Shown here: one piece after another, positions 9,806-19,633 of the stretch
Numbering within the stretch: the first letter of the stretch is position 1
Layout: each line of letters starts with the position of its first letter
Origin: Bacteroidota bacterium
GTDB taxonomy: Bacteria > Bacteroidota > Bacteroidia > Chitinophagales > Chitinophagaceae
NCBI GenBank assembly: GCA_026391125.1
Contig: JAPLEO010000100.1
Span: 1 to 64,000, forward strand
Direction: 5' to 3'
DNA length: 64,000 nt
The notes under the pieces: generated by a model
The model's database searches: none
The model's input: only the letters and a program-made list of their open reading frames with translations
What the model was told of the DNA's origin: nothing
Program-made: the position numbers and the translations under genes

Positions 9806-10405
9806 CTAAAATTCAGTTTGAGGAGCCCAGATTGGAAGAGAATGAGTGCCCCTTTTTTTAAACACCTGTGTCATCGTTTTTACAAGAATCTCTAAGTCTA
9901 GCAAAAAAGATTGTTTTTGAACATATGTGATGTCTAAATCAAATTTTTCTTCCCAACTGATTGCGTTTCTTCCATTTACTTGAGCCAAGCCTGTAATACC
10001 AGGCATTACATGATGTCGCTGTGATTGAAGTGTTGAATAATAAGGGAGGTATTGCATTAACAGAGGTCTTGGACCAACCAAACTCATATCGCCCTTTAAT
10101 ACATTGATTAATTGTAAGAGTTCGTCTAAAGACCACCTCCTGATAAACCTGCCGATTCCTGTGATTCTTTGTTCATCGGGTAGGGCATTTTTCTGTTCAT
10201 CAAATCCATCTTTCATCGTTTTGAATTTGATGATAACAAAAGGTTTTGAATGGTATCCAGGGCGTATTTGTAAAAAGAAGATCTCGCCTTTATTAGTGAT
10301 CAATAAAATTAAAATGATCAAAAATATTAATGGAGAAAATATAATCAAGAGTAACAACGCAACTAGAAAGTCGGCCAGTGGCTTTAGATAGCTATGGTAC
10401 AACAT
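9806..10405 (-). CDS. Priming sugar-phosphate transferase (PglC/WcaJ C-terminal type)
   Basis: 199 aa, the short monotopic form of the bacterial sugar transferase family. It transfers a sugar-1-phosphate from UDP-sugar to undecaprenyl phosphate to start repeat-unit assembly. One hydrophobic N-terminal segment (~12-37) is followed by KFKTM (60-64), the catalytic Asp94-Glu95 in RRWSLDELLQL, the signature GDMSLVGPRP (105-114) and PGITGLAQVNGRN near 135-147. It is the last gene of the minus-strand polysaccharide operon. Its start overlaps the end of the aminotransferase gene by 22 nt, indicating translational coupling. Neighbours suggest the primed sugar may be a 4-amino sugar (inference). Confidence 0.92.
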   Translation of the reverse strand: MLYHSYLKPLADFLVALLLLIIFSPLIFLIILILLITNKGEIFFLQIRPGYHSKPFVIIKFKTMKDGFDEQKNALPDEQRITGIGRFIRRWSLDELLQLINVLKGDMSLVGPRPLLMQYLPYYSTLQSQRHHVMPGITGLAQVNGRNAISWEEKFDLDITYVQKQSFLLDLEILVKTMTQVFKKRGTHSLPIWAPQTEF

Positions 10406-11556
10406 TGGGCGTATTTTTCTAAAATGGCATCAAAACAATTAGTGATCCGATCAAAATCAAGGTCTGTTAAATTTGAGCCACTTGGCAAACAAAGTCCCTG
10501 CGTGAATAACCGTTCTGATACACCATTTGTGTATCTGGCATAGGATTCAAAAATGGGCTGTTGATGTAAAGGCTTCCATAATGGCCTAGTTTCGATATTT
10601 TCTTTTTCAAAAGCAATCCGAATAATATCTGATGTAAGACCAAGATTATTATTAGGTTCAATCAAAATACAAGTAAGCCACCGATTAGAGAAAAATCCTT
10701 CAGGTTCATTTTGCATTTGAAAGGAATAACCCATAGAATTATATTTATTAAAATAGGCTTGATAGCGTTCAAAATTAGCCCTACGTGCAGCAATACGATC
10801 ATTCAATACGGCTAACTGTCCTAGTCCAATCCCCGCCAAAACATTCGACAAACTATAATTGTATCCAATATTCGTGTGTTGATAGTATGGTGCAATATCT
10901 TTTGCCTGGGTGGCAAGGAAACGCGCTTTTTGAATACATATCCCATTATTTGAAAGTAGCGCCCCACCACTAGATGTAGTGATGATCTTGTTTCCATTAA
11001 AACTAAAGACAGAGAACTCTCCAAAATTACCGCAGTGGGTATCTTCAATTCTTGAACCAACCGCTTCTGCCGCATCTTCTAAAATAGGAACACCATATTC
11101 ACTAGCAATCATTCTTAGTTGAATCATTTTTGCAGGCATTCCAAAACTGTGTACAATAATAATTGCCTTGGGCAATTTGTTTTTCTGATTGGCTTCCTCA
11201 AGAGCAATCTTTAGTAAATCTGGATCCATATTCCATGTATCAGCTTCAGAATCTATGAACACAGGTTCTGCACCTAGATACACAATCGGATTGGCAGATG
11301 CTGTAAATGTAAAAGATTGACAGAAGACAGTATCTTTTGGTTTCACGTTGAGTACAATCAATGCAAGGTGAAGTGCTGCAGTACCTGAAGAGAGTGCTGC
11401 TACATGCGATACTCCAATAAGTTTGGCTAATTTTTTTTCAAAACTTTCGATATTTGGACCAACAGGTGCGATCCAATTATTCGCAAAAGCCTTGCCCACA
11501 AAGAATTTTTCTTTTGATCCGATATGGGGAGTTGATAAACAAATTCTATTATTCAT
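10384..11556 (-). CDS. DegT/DnrJ/EryC1/StrS aminotransferase (PglE-like)
   Basis: 390 aa PLP enzyme that aminates a keto-sugar nucleotide. Motifs include SGTAALHLAL (57-66, PLP phosphate binding), EDAAEA (Asp161 contacting the PLP ring nitrogen) and FSFNGNKIITTSSGGAL with Lys190 as Schiff-base lysine. The order acetyltransferase - aminotransferase - priming transferase matches the Campylobacter pglD-pglE-pglC logic for UDP-N,N'-diacetylbacillosamine-type sugars. A 4,6-dehydratase would be needed to make the substrate and none is in the window. Gap of 12 nt from the acetyltransferase gene. Confidence 0.9.
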   Translation of the reverse strand: MNNRICLSTPHIGSKEKFFVGKAFANNWIAPVGPNIESFEKKLAKLIGVSHVAALSSGTAALHLALIVLNVKPKDTVFCQSFTFTASANPIVYLGAEPVFIDSEADTWNMDPDLLKIALEEANQKNKLPKAIIIVHSFGMPAKMIQLRMIASEYGVPILEDAAEAVGSRIEDTHCGNFGEFSVFSFNGNKIITTSSGGALLSNNGICIQKARFLATQAKDIAPYYQHTNIGYNYSLSNVLAGIGLGQLAVLNDRIAARRANFERYQAYFNKYNSMGYSFQMQNEPEGFFSNRWLTCILIEPNNNLGLTSDIIRIAFEKENIETRPLWKPLHQQPIFESYARYTNGVSERLFTQGLCLPSGSNLTDLDFDRITNCFDAILEKYAQCCTIAI

Positions 11557-11568
11557 ACAAACAGATTT

Positions 11569-12159
11569 TTAAATTTTTCTTGCTGGATTTCCAATAACTT
11601 TTTCATGGTCCAATACATTTTTTGTAACTACAGCTCCAGCACCAATAACAGCCCAATTGCCAATTCTAATTCCGGGAAGGATAATTGCCCCAGCGCCAAC
11701 TAATGTTCCTTCACCAATATGTACATTGCCGCACAATGTGGCATGAGGAGCGATATGTGCATAAGGCATAATGATAGATTCATGCTCAATGATGGCTCCA
11801 GTATTGATGATTGTGTGTTCACCTATAGAAACATGTGGGTTAATTATGGCGCCTGCCATCACCACTGTACCATTGCCAATTATTTCAGAAGATTTTGCAA
11901 TGATTGCTCGAGGATGAACGAGACTAGTATAATTAATATTCAGAGTTGTTGCGAGGTTTTTTCTATCATAATTATTGCCAACTGCAATGATGGCTGCATC
12001 ATACTTAATTGCTTTGATTTCGTGAAGAGTTATTATTTCAACACTGTCTAGCTGACCCATTTTATATTCGTCAGCAAACAAGCACATTTTTGAGCCTAGA
12101 CATTCCAGAATATCCTTGACCACCAAACCGTGGCCACCGGCACCAATAATTAAAATCAT
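11569..12159 (-). CDS. Sugar O/N-acetyltransferase, NeuD/PglD family
   Basis: 196 aa. The N-terminal mini-Rossmann segment (MILIIGAGGHGLVVKDIL) binds the nucleotide-sugar in this family. From about residue 85 a left-handed beta-helix of hexapeptide repeats is visible (GNGTVVMAGAIINPHVSIGE ... GAGAIILPGIRIG ... GAGAVVTKNV), ending GNPARKI. Predicted to transfer acetyl from acetyl-CoA to the amino group made by the adjacent aminotransferase. The upstream GT4 stop lies 3 nt away, so the genes form one operon. Confidence 0.9.
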   Translation of the reverse strand: MILIIGAGGHGLVVKDILECLGSKMCLFADEYKMGQLDSVEIITLHEIKAIKYDAAIIAVGNNYDRKNLATTLNINYTSLVHPRAIIAKSSEIIGNGTVVMAGAIINPHVSIGEHTIINTGAIIEHESIIMPYAHIAPHATLCGNVHIGEGTLVGAGAIILPGIRIGNWAVIGAGAVVTKNVLDHEKVIGNPARKI

Positions 12160-12162
12160 AAG

Positions 12163-13317
12163 CTAGTTTGAAAATTGAGAAGCCGCAAACAGGTTTTTAT
12201 AAAATGCTAACCAGTAATTTGAAATAGCATCTGCATTAAAATTGGATAAAACATAGGCCCTCCCGTTTGTTCCCAATTCTTTACGTAGGGTCTCGCTTAA
12301 ATATATTTTTTCCATTTGTTGAAACAAAGCGGAAACGTCCCCAACATTATGCCTAAGGCCTGTAACGTCATCCAGAATTGTATCATGCAATCCATAAGTG
12401 TTACTGCAAATGATGGGAAGTTCAAGAACTGATGCCTCTAAAACACTATTGCCAAACCCTTCTCGATAACTTGGCAAACAAAAAGCATCTGCCATTTGTA
12501 GAAAATGATGGGGTTCATTACAATGGCCTATAAAAAGAATGCGATTGGTTAAATCATGATCAATTCTTTTATTAATATTTTCTTCATCAGGACCAATCAG
12601 TAAAAGTTTTGTATTGGAATATTTATTGTTTAATCTTTCAAAAGCATTTATTAAATCGAAGACACCTTTGTCTGTATTCAAGCGCCCAAGAAAGGCATAC
12701 ACAATTTCAGTTGAATCGATATGGTGAGATGCTCTTAGAGAAAGTCGAATTTGATTATCCTTGACAAATTTCGAACATAGTACGCCACTGATCGACCCCT
12801 TTCCTAAAACCTGGGAATTGTGTTTTTTCAGGATCCCAGAATTGATCAGGAAATCTCTTTGAGGTTTTCCATCTACTAAAATGTCAGTAGCCATATATGC
12901 TAATAGGGTATCCAGTTTCTTAAGAAGCCATTTTAATATTCCTGTTTTTGTATGCCAAACCTGCCCAGTGAAAATATGAATCCTTCTAGGGATGCCCGCT
13001 ACATTTGCAGCAATCATTCCAAGCAGCCCGGCTTTTGGTGTGATAGTATGAACTGCATCAAACTGTTTGATTTTGAAATAGCCCCAAAGCTTATACAGCC
13101 CTTTCAGATCATTGATGATAGATATTCCCCTAACAAGTTGAATATGCTTGATACTAGTAATATTATTAAATTGGATTTGAGAGTCTCCTTCAGTATTTAC
13201 TACAAGATGTATCTCATAGTATTTTGATAAAAGCTCGATATGATTCAGCAGAAATGCATTAATGGTAATGGGAGCTGAAACAACAAAGCAAATACTCTTT
13301 TTTGTAACTGTTTCCAT
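12163..13317 (-). CDS. Glycosyltransferase family 4 (PglA/GT-B type)
   Basis: 384 aa GT-B enzyme, predicted to add a sugar to the lipid-linked repeat unit at the cytoplasmic face. N-terminal KKSICFVVSAPITINAFLL starts the acceptor domain. VHTITPKAGLLGMIAANVAG resembles the PglA/CapM group. The C-terminal donor domain contains AFLGRLNTDKGVFDLINAF and the EX7E motif in YREGFGNSVLEASVLELP. The acceptor and donor cannot be read from sequence. Separated by only 3 nt from genes on both sides. Confidence 0.9.
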   Translation of the reverse strand: METVTKKSICFVVSAPITINAFLLNHIELLSKYYEIHLVVNTEGDSQIQFNNITSIKHIQLVRGISIINDLKGLYKLWGYFKIKQFDAVHTITPKAGLLGMIAANVAGIPRRIHIFTGQVWHTKTGILKWLLKKLDTLLAYMATDILVDGKPQRDFLINSGILKKHNSQVLGKGSISGVLCSKFVKDNQIRLSLRASHHIDSTEIVYAFLGRLNTDKGVFDLINAFERLNNKYSNTKLLLIGPDEENINKRIDHDLTNRILFIGHCNEPHHFLQMADAFCLPSYREGFGNSVLEASVLELPIICSNTYGLHDTILDDVTGLRHNVGDVSALFQQMEKIYLSETLRKELGTNGRAYVLSNFNADAISNYWLAFYKNLFAASQFSN

Positions 13318-13320
13318 CAG

Positions 13321-14184
13321 CTATTTCTGTAGTTCTTTAAGTAGGATCTCATGATATTTTGCCAACTGATTTGTATTGATAACCTCGTTTCTATTTTTTA
13401 TTACAACTGAATGCAGATTCACCAAGTGCATTAATTGGAATAGTATAGATTTTAAGTAAATTTTTAATTTTACTATTTGAATCTTAATAGGGGCATTGAA
13501 TAAAGGGGCATTTTTATCTAGACCCTTGATCAATTCCTGCTGGCGTTCTAGATAAGTGTTTAATTTAAAATGATGGCTATCTCTGTAAAATAGAACGGGG
13601 TAATCTAAGTTTGAGAAATTTGATTCCTGATAAGTTCTCATAAATAGCTCCCTATCTTCTGTGCCACTAAAACCGCCATCATAATAATGCTGTTTGAACC
13701 AGTTGGATTTTCCCATAACAGTTGGGTGTATAAAAATGCCATCTTCTAATACATTCAAGAACTTGTTAATTGGCTTTGTTTTTCTTAATCCAGTAATTTG
13801 GTCATACTCATTGATCACAACTGCTGAACCGCCTACCACATCTACATTTGGGTGTTCTTGCAGGAATTTAACTTGTTCTAAAATTCGATCAGGAAACATG
13901 ATATCATCACTGTCCATCCTGGCAAAATATATCCCTTTTGAAATGGCAATTTGTTCATTTAAACGGTATCCAATTCCCTTGTTTGATGAATCTGAAAGCA
14001 GTTTAATCCGCTTATCAGTATATGATTGAATGATGCTTAATGAATCGTCAGTTGAACCGTCATCAGATATGATCAATTCGAAATCCTTGAATTCTTGATT
14101 CAATACAGATTCAATGGCAATTTTCAAATGCTTTTCTGCATTGAAGACCGGCATACCTATTGAAACGATTATAGGGTGATCCAT
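13321..14184 (-). CDS. Glycosyltransferase family 2 (GT-A)
   Basis: 287 aa. GT-A signature strings are VSIGMPVFNAEKHL (8-21), ISDDGSTDDS and a DXD-type metal site in RMDSDDIMFPDRI, typical of GT2 inverting transferases that use a UDP/dTDP-sugar. The C-terminal ~60 residues are basic and helical, suggesting peripheral membrane contact. Its start lies inside the end of the fucosyltransferase gene (16-nt overlap), supporting translational coupling. Confidence 0.88.
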   Translation of the reverse strand: MDHPIIVSIGMPVFNAEKHLKIAIESVLNQEFKDFELIISDDGSTDDSLSIIQSYTDKRIKLLSDSSNKGIGYRLNEQIAISKGIYFARMDSDDIMFPDRILEQVKFLQEHPNVDVVGGSAVVINEYDQITGLRKTKPINKFLNVLEDGIFIHPTVMGKSNWFKQHYYDGGFSGTEDRELFMRTYQESNFSNLDYPVLFYRDSHHFKLNTYLERQQELIKGLDKNAPLFNAPIKIQIVKLKIYLKSILFQLMHLVNLHSVVIKNRNEVINTNQLAKYHEILLKELQK

Positions 14185-15029
14185 GAGGCCGGTAAAAATT
14201 TAGAAGCGAAAAAATTGTTTTTGCCATTGTACCAATTTTTGGGTGCTAATACAATTTTCGAATCGTTGCTGTTTAACCATGCAGCCAACCAGCTGAAAGT
14301 GCTATTGGCAATGATATTGTGCTTGCAGTTAGTCATTAAATAAAAGTCAAACAGATCTGCATCTTTGTAAATTGAATGGTCAACAAAATGCATATTCGCT
14401 TTCAATTTGAAGTGCTTCTTTGCCCATGCTACATCATTGGTACAGACAAAAAAAACCGGATCTTTTACTAGTGAGTTGATCTTTTCAATGGCAGATTTAT
14501 AATAATCAAAATTTAAATTGAAATGAAAATGACTTTTTAAAAAGTCGCCTCGTCTAATATGAAGTCCAACTGGGTTTAGCGTATTTTTCATCAATTGGAT
14601 GTAGGTGCTTTCACTAAAAACACTTTCATCTTTAAATTGAAATGCTTGCCTTAAATAGGCTTCATTTTTTAGTAAATAGTTTTCATGTTGCCAATATCCA
14701 TCATACACACTATGCGTTAAGGGGGCTTTTATAATAACATGATGTTTTTTTTCTACTAGTATTGTTCTATCTAGAAAAGGGAATAGCTGAATTAATTTTC
14801 TTTTGATCCGGTATTGTTTTTTGAAATATTGTTGATAAGGGCTTAATTGATCTTGGTCTGCTGTTTTTAGATCACAATTAAAATGTGTGATCTTGAGTTT
14901 TGATAAATCTGTATTGAAATTTTCACAAACAAAAGATATTTGCTCCCCATTAATACTTTTGATATAATGGGCAAATGCAAATTGAAATAGTTGATTACCT
15001 AAACCGCCCCAAATCTTTACAATTGTCAT
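14169..15029 (-). CDS. Alpha-1,2-fucosyltransferase (GT11)
   Basis: 286 aa. MTIVKIWGGLGNQLFQFAFA at the N-terminus and HIRRGDF (157-163) are the GDP-fucose-binding signatures of GT11. C-terminal ANSTFSWLAAWLNSN is the third conserved block. It predicts that the exported polysaccharide carries a terminal or branch alpha-1,2-fucose. Fucose synthesis genes (gmd/fcl) are not in the window. A 4-nt ATGA-type overlap links it to the upstream GT2 gene. Confidence 0.92.
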   Translation of the reverse strand: MTIVKIWGGLGNQLFQFAFAHYIKSINGEQISFVCENFNTDLSKLKITHFNCDLKTADQDQLSPYQQYFKKQYRIKRKLIQLFPFLDRTILVEKKHHVIIKAPLTHSVYDGYWQHENYLLKNEAYLRQAFQFKDESVFSESTYIQLMKNTLNPVGLHIRRGDFLKSHFHFNLNFDYYKSAIEKINSLVKDPVFFVCTNDVAWAKKHFKLKANMHFVDHSIYKDADLFDFYLMTNCKHNIIANSTFSWLAAWLNSNDSKIVLAPKNWYNGKNNFFASKFLPASWITL

Positions 15030-15922
15030 TTGAATTGGTTTATCAGTCTTTTAGCAAAAATCTCTGTTTCTTTCATTGCTGAGAATGCCCCCAAAACAAC
15101 AACGTTCATTCCATAATACTTGCGATACAAATAGCGCTCACTTCTGTATTTGTATCTTTCCATCCCAACGTTTAACTGACTTTTATTGGAGCCAGTAGAA
15201 ATGCCTTGTAAATGTTTTATAGTAACATGACCATCTAGCAAACAAGTGCCTCCAGCGTTTTGGATCTGTTTTCCCAAAACCAGCTCTTCGTGAAATAAGA
15301 AAATGCCTTCATCAAGGAAATCGTTTTCTATCATAAAATTTGCTTTTACCATAAAAGCAGATCCATTAATGGTGTCGCAGAATAAGTATTTATTATGATA
15401 AGGTGCATCAGATTGATAAACAAATTGGTTGAATTGTTTAAAGAAGATCTTTTTCATCAGCGAAAAACTGATCAGGTACATCGTGTATGGATTCAATAAT
15501 TTTCTGATTTGGATCTGGTATTCTGGGCTTAATTTATTTGCAACCGTATTTACAATGGGGGATACTGCTATGATTTCTTTTATTGAACCAATTGTAAAAG
15601 CTTGCACTAGTTTGTAAAGAAGTGTAATGTCTTCTATAATGATATCATTGTTTAGGATCAAAAAATAGTCAATACTATTATTTGTTTTTAAACGCATCCC
15701 TAAATTGTTTCCGCCCGAGTAGCCAAGGTTTTTATCAGATTTGATAAAATGTACAGCTGAAGGAAGCGAATCCTGCAATCTAGACTGTTCTGATATCTTG
15801 CTTGCATTATCTACTACTACAATTTCAAAATCTTTGTACTGTTGATCTTGTAGCATTTGCACAAGATTTAATGTATAAATGCTATTGTTATAATTCAGGA
15901 TGACGATTCGAATGAAATCCAT
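15026..15922 (-). CDS. Glycosyltransferase family 2 (rhamnosyltransferase-like)
   Basis: 298 aa GT-A enzyme. VILNYNNSIYTLNLV, VVDNASK and LILNNDIIIED carry the nucleotide- and metal-binding positions of the WcaE/RfbF-like subgroup, whose members are often rhamnosyltransferases (family knowledge; specificity here is unproven). Only 5 nt separate it from the polymerase gene upstream. It overlaps the fucosyltransferase start by 4 nt. Confidence 0.88.
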   Translation of the reverse strand: MDFIRIVILNYNNSIYTLNLVQMLQDQQYKDFEIVVVDNASKISEQSRLQDSLPSAVHFIKSDKNLGYSGGNNLGMRLKTNNSIDYFLILNNDIIIEDITLLYKLVQAFTIGSIKEIIAVSPIVNTVANKLSPEYQIQIRKLLNPYTMYLISFSLMKKIFFKQFNQFVYQSDAPYHNKYLFCDTINGSAFMVKANFMIENDFLDEGIFLFHEELVLGKQIQNAGGTCLLDGHVTIKHLQGISTGSNKSQLNVGMERYKYRSERYLYRKYYGMNVVVLGAFSAMKETEIFAKRLINQFK

Positions 15923-15927
15923 TTGGG

Positions 15928-17196
15928 TTACTTAAGTTCTGTTGAAATAGTTTGTTGCTTTTTAAGAAAGAGCAACCACAATAAAATGATCTGAAACAAC
16001 ATGATGAAAAAGGAGATCCTGATGAATTCATTATTCATGAAGCACATCATGATGTTTGAAAAAAACAGTAGGTAAATCTGAAAGAAAACAATTTTTTTGG
16101 AGGCGGTTGACAACAAAAAAACGATGGATGTTATAGCAAATAATACTGCCGAACCCAATACCACACCTATAATGCCCCAGTCTATGAAATAACTGTCTAA
16201 AAAGGTATAAACATTGGTTGTATGCCCACCGAAATCTATATAGTCTCTGATATAGGAAGGATAACTATTAATGACACCTATCTTTTTTTCAATATAATAG
16301 ACAAAATCAAATGTAGAAAAGTAATTAGCTGCAAATGGGTCTACTAAATGGTACCCCTTTACTAAATTCTGGAAAGCGCCAACCCCTCCAAACAAATACA
16401 CTTTGAAATTATATAGGAACCCATTTGCCTCATTAAAGCTTCCTTCTATGATGGATGAAATGCCTACAAGTATTAGCGCTGCACTGATTACCAAGCTGAT
16501 ATTCCATTTTTTTGCTAATTTTTGATCCATGAAATAGCTATTACATAGCATGATATAGATGCAAAGGATCAATATTGGCGCCCTAGTTAAGAAAACTGCT
16601 GATAGGAGTAGGCTTATGATCACTACTACAACTAGCGAGCCTTTATTCAGCTTTTGTTGGCCATACAAATAGTAGAACCAAGGCAACAAAAGCAGATAAA
16701 TTCTACCAAACAGGTTAAAGAATAGATTTGGTTCATCAGTGTCTAAACGAAACTTGGATGTTCTGATTTGTTCCAATGCAACTAATTCAATTCCTTTTAA
16801 ATAATACTGATTGTAGACATAGATTCCATTGGCAATTAGGCAAAGCAGAAATAGCGCCAATACAACATACCAGATTCTATCCTTATAAAAAAGTTCAAGA
16901 GGTTCTTTTTCATTAGATTGGTTATTGATTAAAAACAATCTTATAAACAGAAAAACCACATTGAACAAAACCGGGATCGAGTACATTAATAGTAGAAAGT
17001 TCATTTCTAGTTTATAATTCAAAATCCATTGAGTCCCTAGGATGAGAAAACCCCAAAAAATGCTGAATGTATAAACGATATTAAGGATACTAAATTTAGA
17101 AAAACGGATATTGACAAATACTACAACAATGATTGCAAAAATGCCAACTAGGTTGACAAAAATACTATTCCAAAAATCTTGAATTGGGCTGGTCAT
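15928..17196 (-). CDS. O-antigen/exopolysaccharide polymerase (Wzy-like) membrane protein
   Basis: 422 aa, very hydrophobic, with roughly ten to twelve predicted membrane segments, and a long extracytoplasmic loop around residues 260-330 (FDFVYYIEKKIGVINSYPSY ... DFGGHTTNVYTF), the arrangement of Wzy polymerases. Sequence conservation in this family is low, so the call rests on topology and position between the flippase and the glycosyltransferases. Predicted to join lipid-linked repeat units in the periplasm. Confidence 0.75.
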   Translation of the reverse strand: MTSPIQDFWNSIFVNLVGIFAIIVVVFVNIRFSKFSILNIVYTFSIFWGFLILGTQWILNYKLEMNFLLLMYSIPVLFNVVFLFIRLFLINNQSNEKEPLELFYKDRIWYVVLALFLLCLIANGIYVYNQYYLKGIELVALEQIRTSKFRLDTDEPNLFFNLFGRIYLLLLPWFYYLYGQQKLNKGSLVVVVIISLLLSAVFLTRAPILILCIYIMLCNSYFMDQKLAKKWNISLVISAALILVGISSIIEGSFNEANGFLYNFKVYLFGGVGAFQNLVKGYHLVDPFAANYFSTFDFVYYIEKKIGVINSYPSYIRDYIDFGGHTTNVYTFLDSYFIDWGIIGVVLGSAVLFAITSIVFLLSTASKKIVFFQIYLLFFSNIMMCFMNNEFIRISFFIMLFQIILLWLLFLKKQQTISTELK

Positions 17197-17220
17197 TTTT
17201 TAAATACGATAGAATCTAGA

Positions 17221-18522
17221 TCACTTATTGTAAGAAATAACCCATTCAAGCAAGATTGGCAATAGGGCTATTAATTTGTTTTGTATGGATATTTCGAATT
17301 TGCATCTCACACGAATAAATAGAGAATCGAATAACATGATCGCAATATAAAATACTATACTTGTTAGCAAAAGCATCTCATGGATATCGGAATTAAAAAA
17401 ATATAAGATCACACAGCTGATGCAGATGAAGCCAAAGTAGACCGCAAAAAATGGGAATTCCAAATTATGCACTTTTGCTAAGTTGCTATGTAACAATTGG
17501 ATAATAAACAACAACGAAAACAAACCCAAAGATGGTGTTACATACAGCAACAAATTTGTATATCCAGATAAGTTGATGTTAAATGAAACCAAGATCAAAA
17601 AGATACTGAAGACTGATACATTTTTAACTAGAAGGTTATAGTTCTGTTTAAAATTTGTTGCTTCTTGCTCATACAGCTCACTCACGAATTTGTTGCTTAT
17701 TGATAAGCTTAGCCCTATCAGCGAAATGAGAAAACTATTTGAAAAGCAATAAATGCCATAAGTCTCTTTTGATAAGTGGCTTTTCAAAATCACTTTGTCA
17801 ATCCCAAGCATCATCATAATAATCAAGCCTATAGCAAGTGTTTTGAATCCTTTTTGATGGTATTTTTTAATATTTGAAAAACTGCCAAATCCGAGTATGG
17901 AACGGACTGGCCGTTGGTCGCCAAAATTCAGCACAAATAGTAGGATCATTTGAAATAGCAGTAAAACAAGAATAGATAAGTTAATATTAGCTGCTAGTAT
18001 TTCAGCAAGATATGGAATGTTGACAGCTATCAATAATGCTACAGTTGCAATAAGTTGGATGCTGATTGATATTAAAAACGACTGATTGAGATTGTGATAA
18101 ATGGCCAATTGATTTACAAAATTAGAGACCATAAAAAGGGAACAAAGTATAATGGCATTCACTCCAAAATTGATCCCAACCAGATGCAGCAAATAATTGA
18201 CAGCTCCAACAACTAAAAGCACCAGCAAGCTTAAATAACTGATACTTGCAGCTTCCTTATTTTTCTCCTGCAATGATGTCAGATAAAAACCATCTAAATA
18301 ACCCAGATGGAAAAGACCAGCGAACCCAATTAAACTATATAAATATCGATAATCACCATAAGCAGCTATTCCAATTTTACTGGGAAGTATTAGGTTTAAC
18401 AGAAAGTTCATTAGAACATTCAAACCAGATAAAAAGATGATCTTAAAATATATAGGGTTGTTAAGGACAGTTTTGTTGACGCCCTCTTTGCCAGTATAGA
18501 AATATTGCGTTATTGCTTTCAT
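17221..18522 (-). CDS. Polysaccharide repeat-unit flippase (Wzx/MATE-like)
   Basis: 433 aa with about 12 predicted membrane helices in the pattern of the MOP superfamily. An early segment contains PSKIGIAAYGDYRYLYSLIGFAGLFHLG, with the conserved FG.Y..-type loop after TM1. It would move undecaprenyl-linked repeat units to the periplasmic face. Its ATG shares its A with the TAA of the chain-length gene (TAATG), so translation is coupled. Confidence 0.82.
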   Translation of the reverse strand: MKAITQYFYTGKEGVNKTVLNNPIYFKIIFLSGLNVLMNFLLNLILPSKIGIAAYGDYRYLYSLIGFAGLFHLGYLDGFYLTSLQEKNKEAASISYLSLLVLLVVGAVNYLLHLVGINFGVNAIILCSLFMVSNFVNQLAIYHNLNQSFLISISIQLIATVALLIAVNIPYLAEILAANINLSILVLLLFQMILLFVLNFGDQRPVRSILGFGSFSNIKKYHQKGFKTLAIGLIIMMMLGIDKVILKSHLSKETYGIYCFSNSFLISLIGLSLSISNKFVSELYEQEATNFKQNYNLLVKNVSVFSIFLILVSFNINLSGYTNLLLYVTPSLGLFSLLFIIQLLHSNLAKVHNLEFPFFAVYFGFICISCVILYFFNSDIHEMLLLTSIVFYIAIMLFDSLFIRVRCKFEISIQNKLIALLPILLEWVISYNK

Positions 18523-19622
18523 TAAAATATCCCCTTTAATTCGTGCTTGGTAATGGAATAAATGCAGAAAACGAATCCGAATATAAAGCCGAATATGAGA
18601 AGCATTTTTAATTTGGATACCCTTTGCTCTTTGAGAGGTAAGACCGGCCCATCCAAGATCTGAATCACTGGTGTTTCCTGGCTAAGGGTAAATTTCGCGA
18701 CTTCCAAGTTCTGCGTAACTGATGCAAATATGCTTGCTAGCAGGGATTTGTCGCGGGTGGCGGTTTCAGTAGCAACTGCTGCATTAGTTCTATAAAAATC
18801 ATTGATATCAATAGTAGCAGATGTTGTTTGGAGATTGGCACTTGCATAAGTTTTAATGGCAAGAAGTGCTGCAATACTATCAACCCGATTTTGCAGCTTA
18901 TCAACGGTTGATTTTTGTTTTTTTGTTTTTAACTGTATATATCTGTTTACGGCAACATTCACTAGTCTTTCGCAGTATTTTTTTGACAACTGTTCATTCT
19001 TCATATAGATTCCTACTTCTATAATACTTGTTTTCTTATCTATTCTTTCAACCGAAAATTGTTCTTTTAAAATATTTTCAGATACCAATTGTATCAAACT
19101 ATCCTGTAAGACAGAATATGGTTTCTTTAATGCCAATGGATGGAAGTTTAAAACTTCAATTCCATCGATCTTTTTCCATTTATTCTTTAATTCATAAACG
19201 GCTATATATTCATCAATCAATGACTTTGTATCAGTTGAATCATAACTGCTTAATAGTACTTCTTTTGCTAAAGAAAGACTTCTGAAATAATACAGGATAT
19301 TGTCTCCAGAAAGCATATTGCTACTATTGTTTCCACCAAGGTCTAAACCGAATTGACCAGCCAAAGAACTTATATTTCCCAAGCCGGGATTCGTGTTCTT
19401 AGCATCTTCTACCACAAAACTAATTTTGGCCTGATATAGTTTTGGCTGAAGCCATGCATAGCCAAATCCTATCAATGAACCTAACAGGGTAACTAAGCCA
19501 ATTTTAAGCCATTGCGTTAAAAGAAATTGCTTCCAGTTATTCAATTTTCGAAAAAGGTCTTTGAGTATTGTACTATCTTTTTCAGAGAGTGCTGAATTAT
19601 AACTATTGCTGTTTGTTTCCAT
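18522..19622 (-). CDS. Chain-length determinant protein (Wzz/PCP family, no kinase domain)
   Basis: 366 aa with two membrane helices, one at ~40-58 (GLVTLLGSLIGFGYAW) and one near the C-terminus (LLIFGFIFGFVFCIYSI). The intervening region is a mostly helical periplasmic domain. A Pro-rich motif precedes TM2 (QILDGPVLPLKEQRVSKLK), as in polysaccharide co-polymerases. Unlike Wzc, there is no C-terminal Walker/tyrosine-rich kinase domain. A separate BY-kinase may exist elsewhere. Twelve nt downstream of the exporter gene, same operon. Confidence 0.87.
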   Translation of the reverse strand: METNSNSYNSALSEKDSTILKDLFRKLNNWKQFLLTQWLKIGLVTLLGSLIGFGYAWLQPKLYQAKISFVVEDAKNTNPGLGNISSLAGQFGLDLGGNNSSNMLSGDNILYYFRSLSLAKEVLLSSYDSTDTKSLIDEYIAVYELKNKWKKIDGIEVLNFHPLALKKPYSVLQDSLIQLVSENILKEQFSVERIDKKTSIIEVGIYMKNEQLSKKYCERLVNVAVNRYIQLKTKKQKSTVDKLQNRVDSIAALLAIKTYASANLQTTSATIDINDFYRTNAAVATETATRDKSLLASIFASVTQNLEVAKFTLSQETPVIQILDGPVLPLKEQRVSKLKMLLIFGFIFGFVFCIYSITKHELKGIF

Positions 19623-19633
19623 TTGTTTTAAGG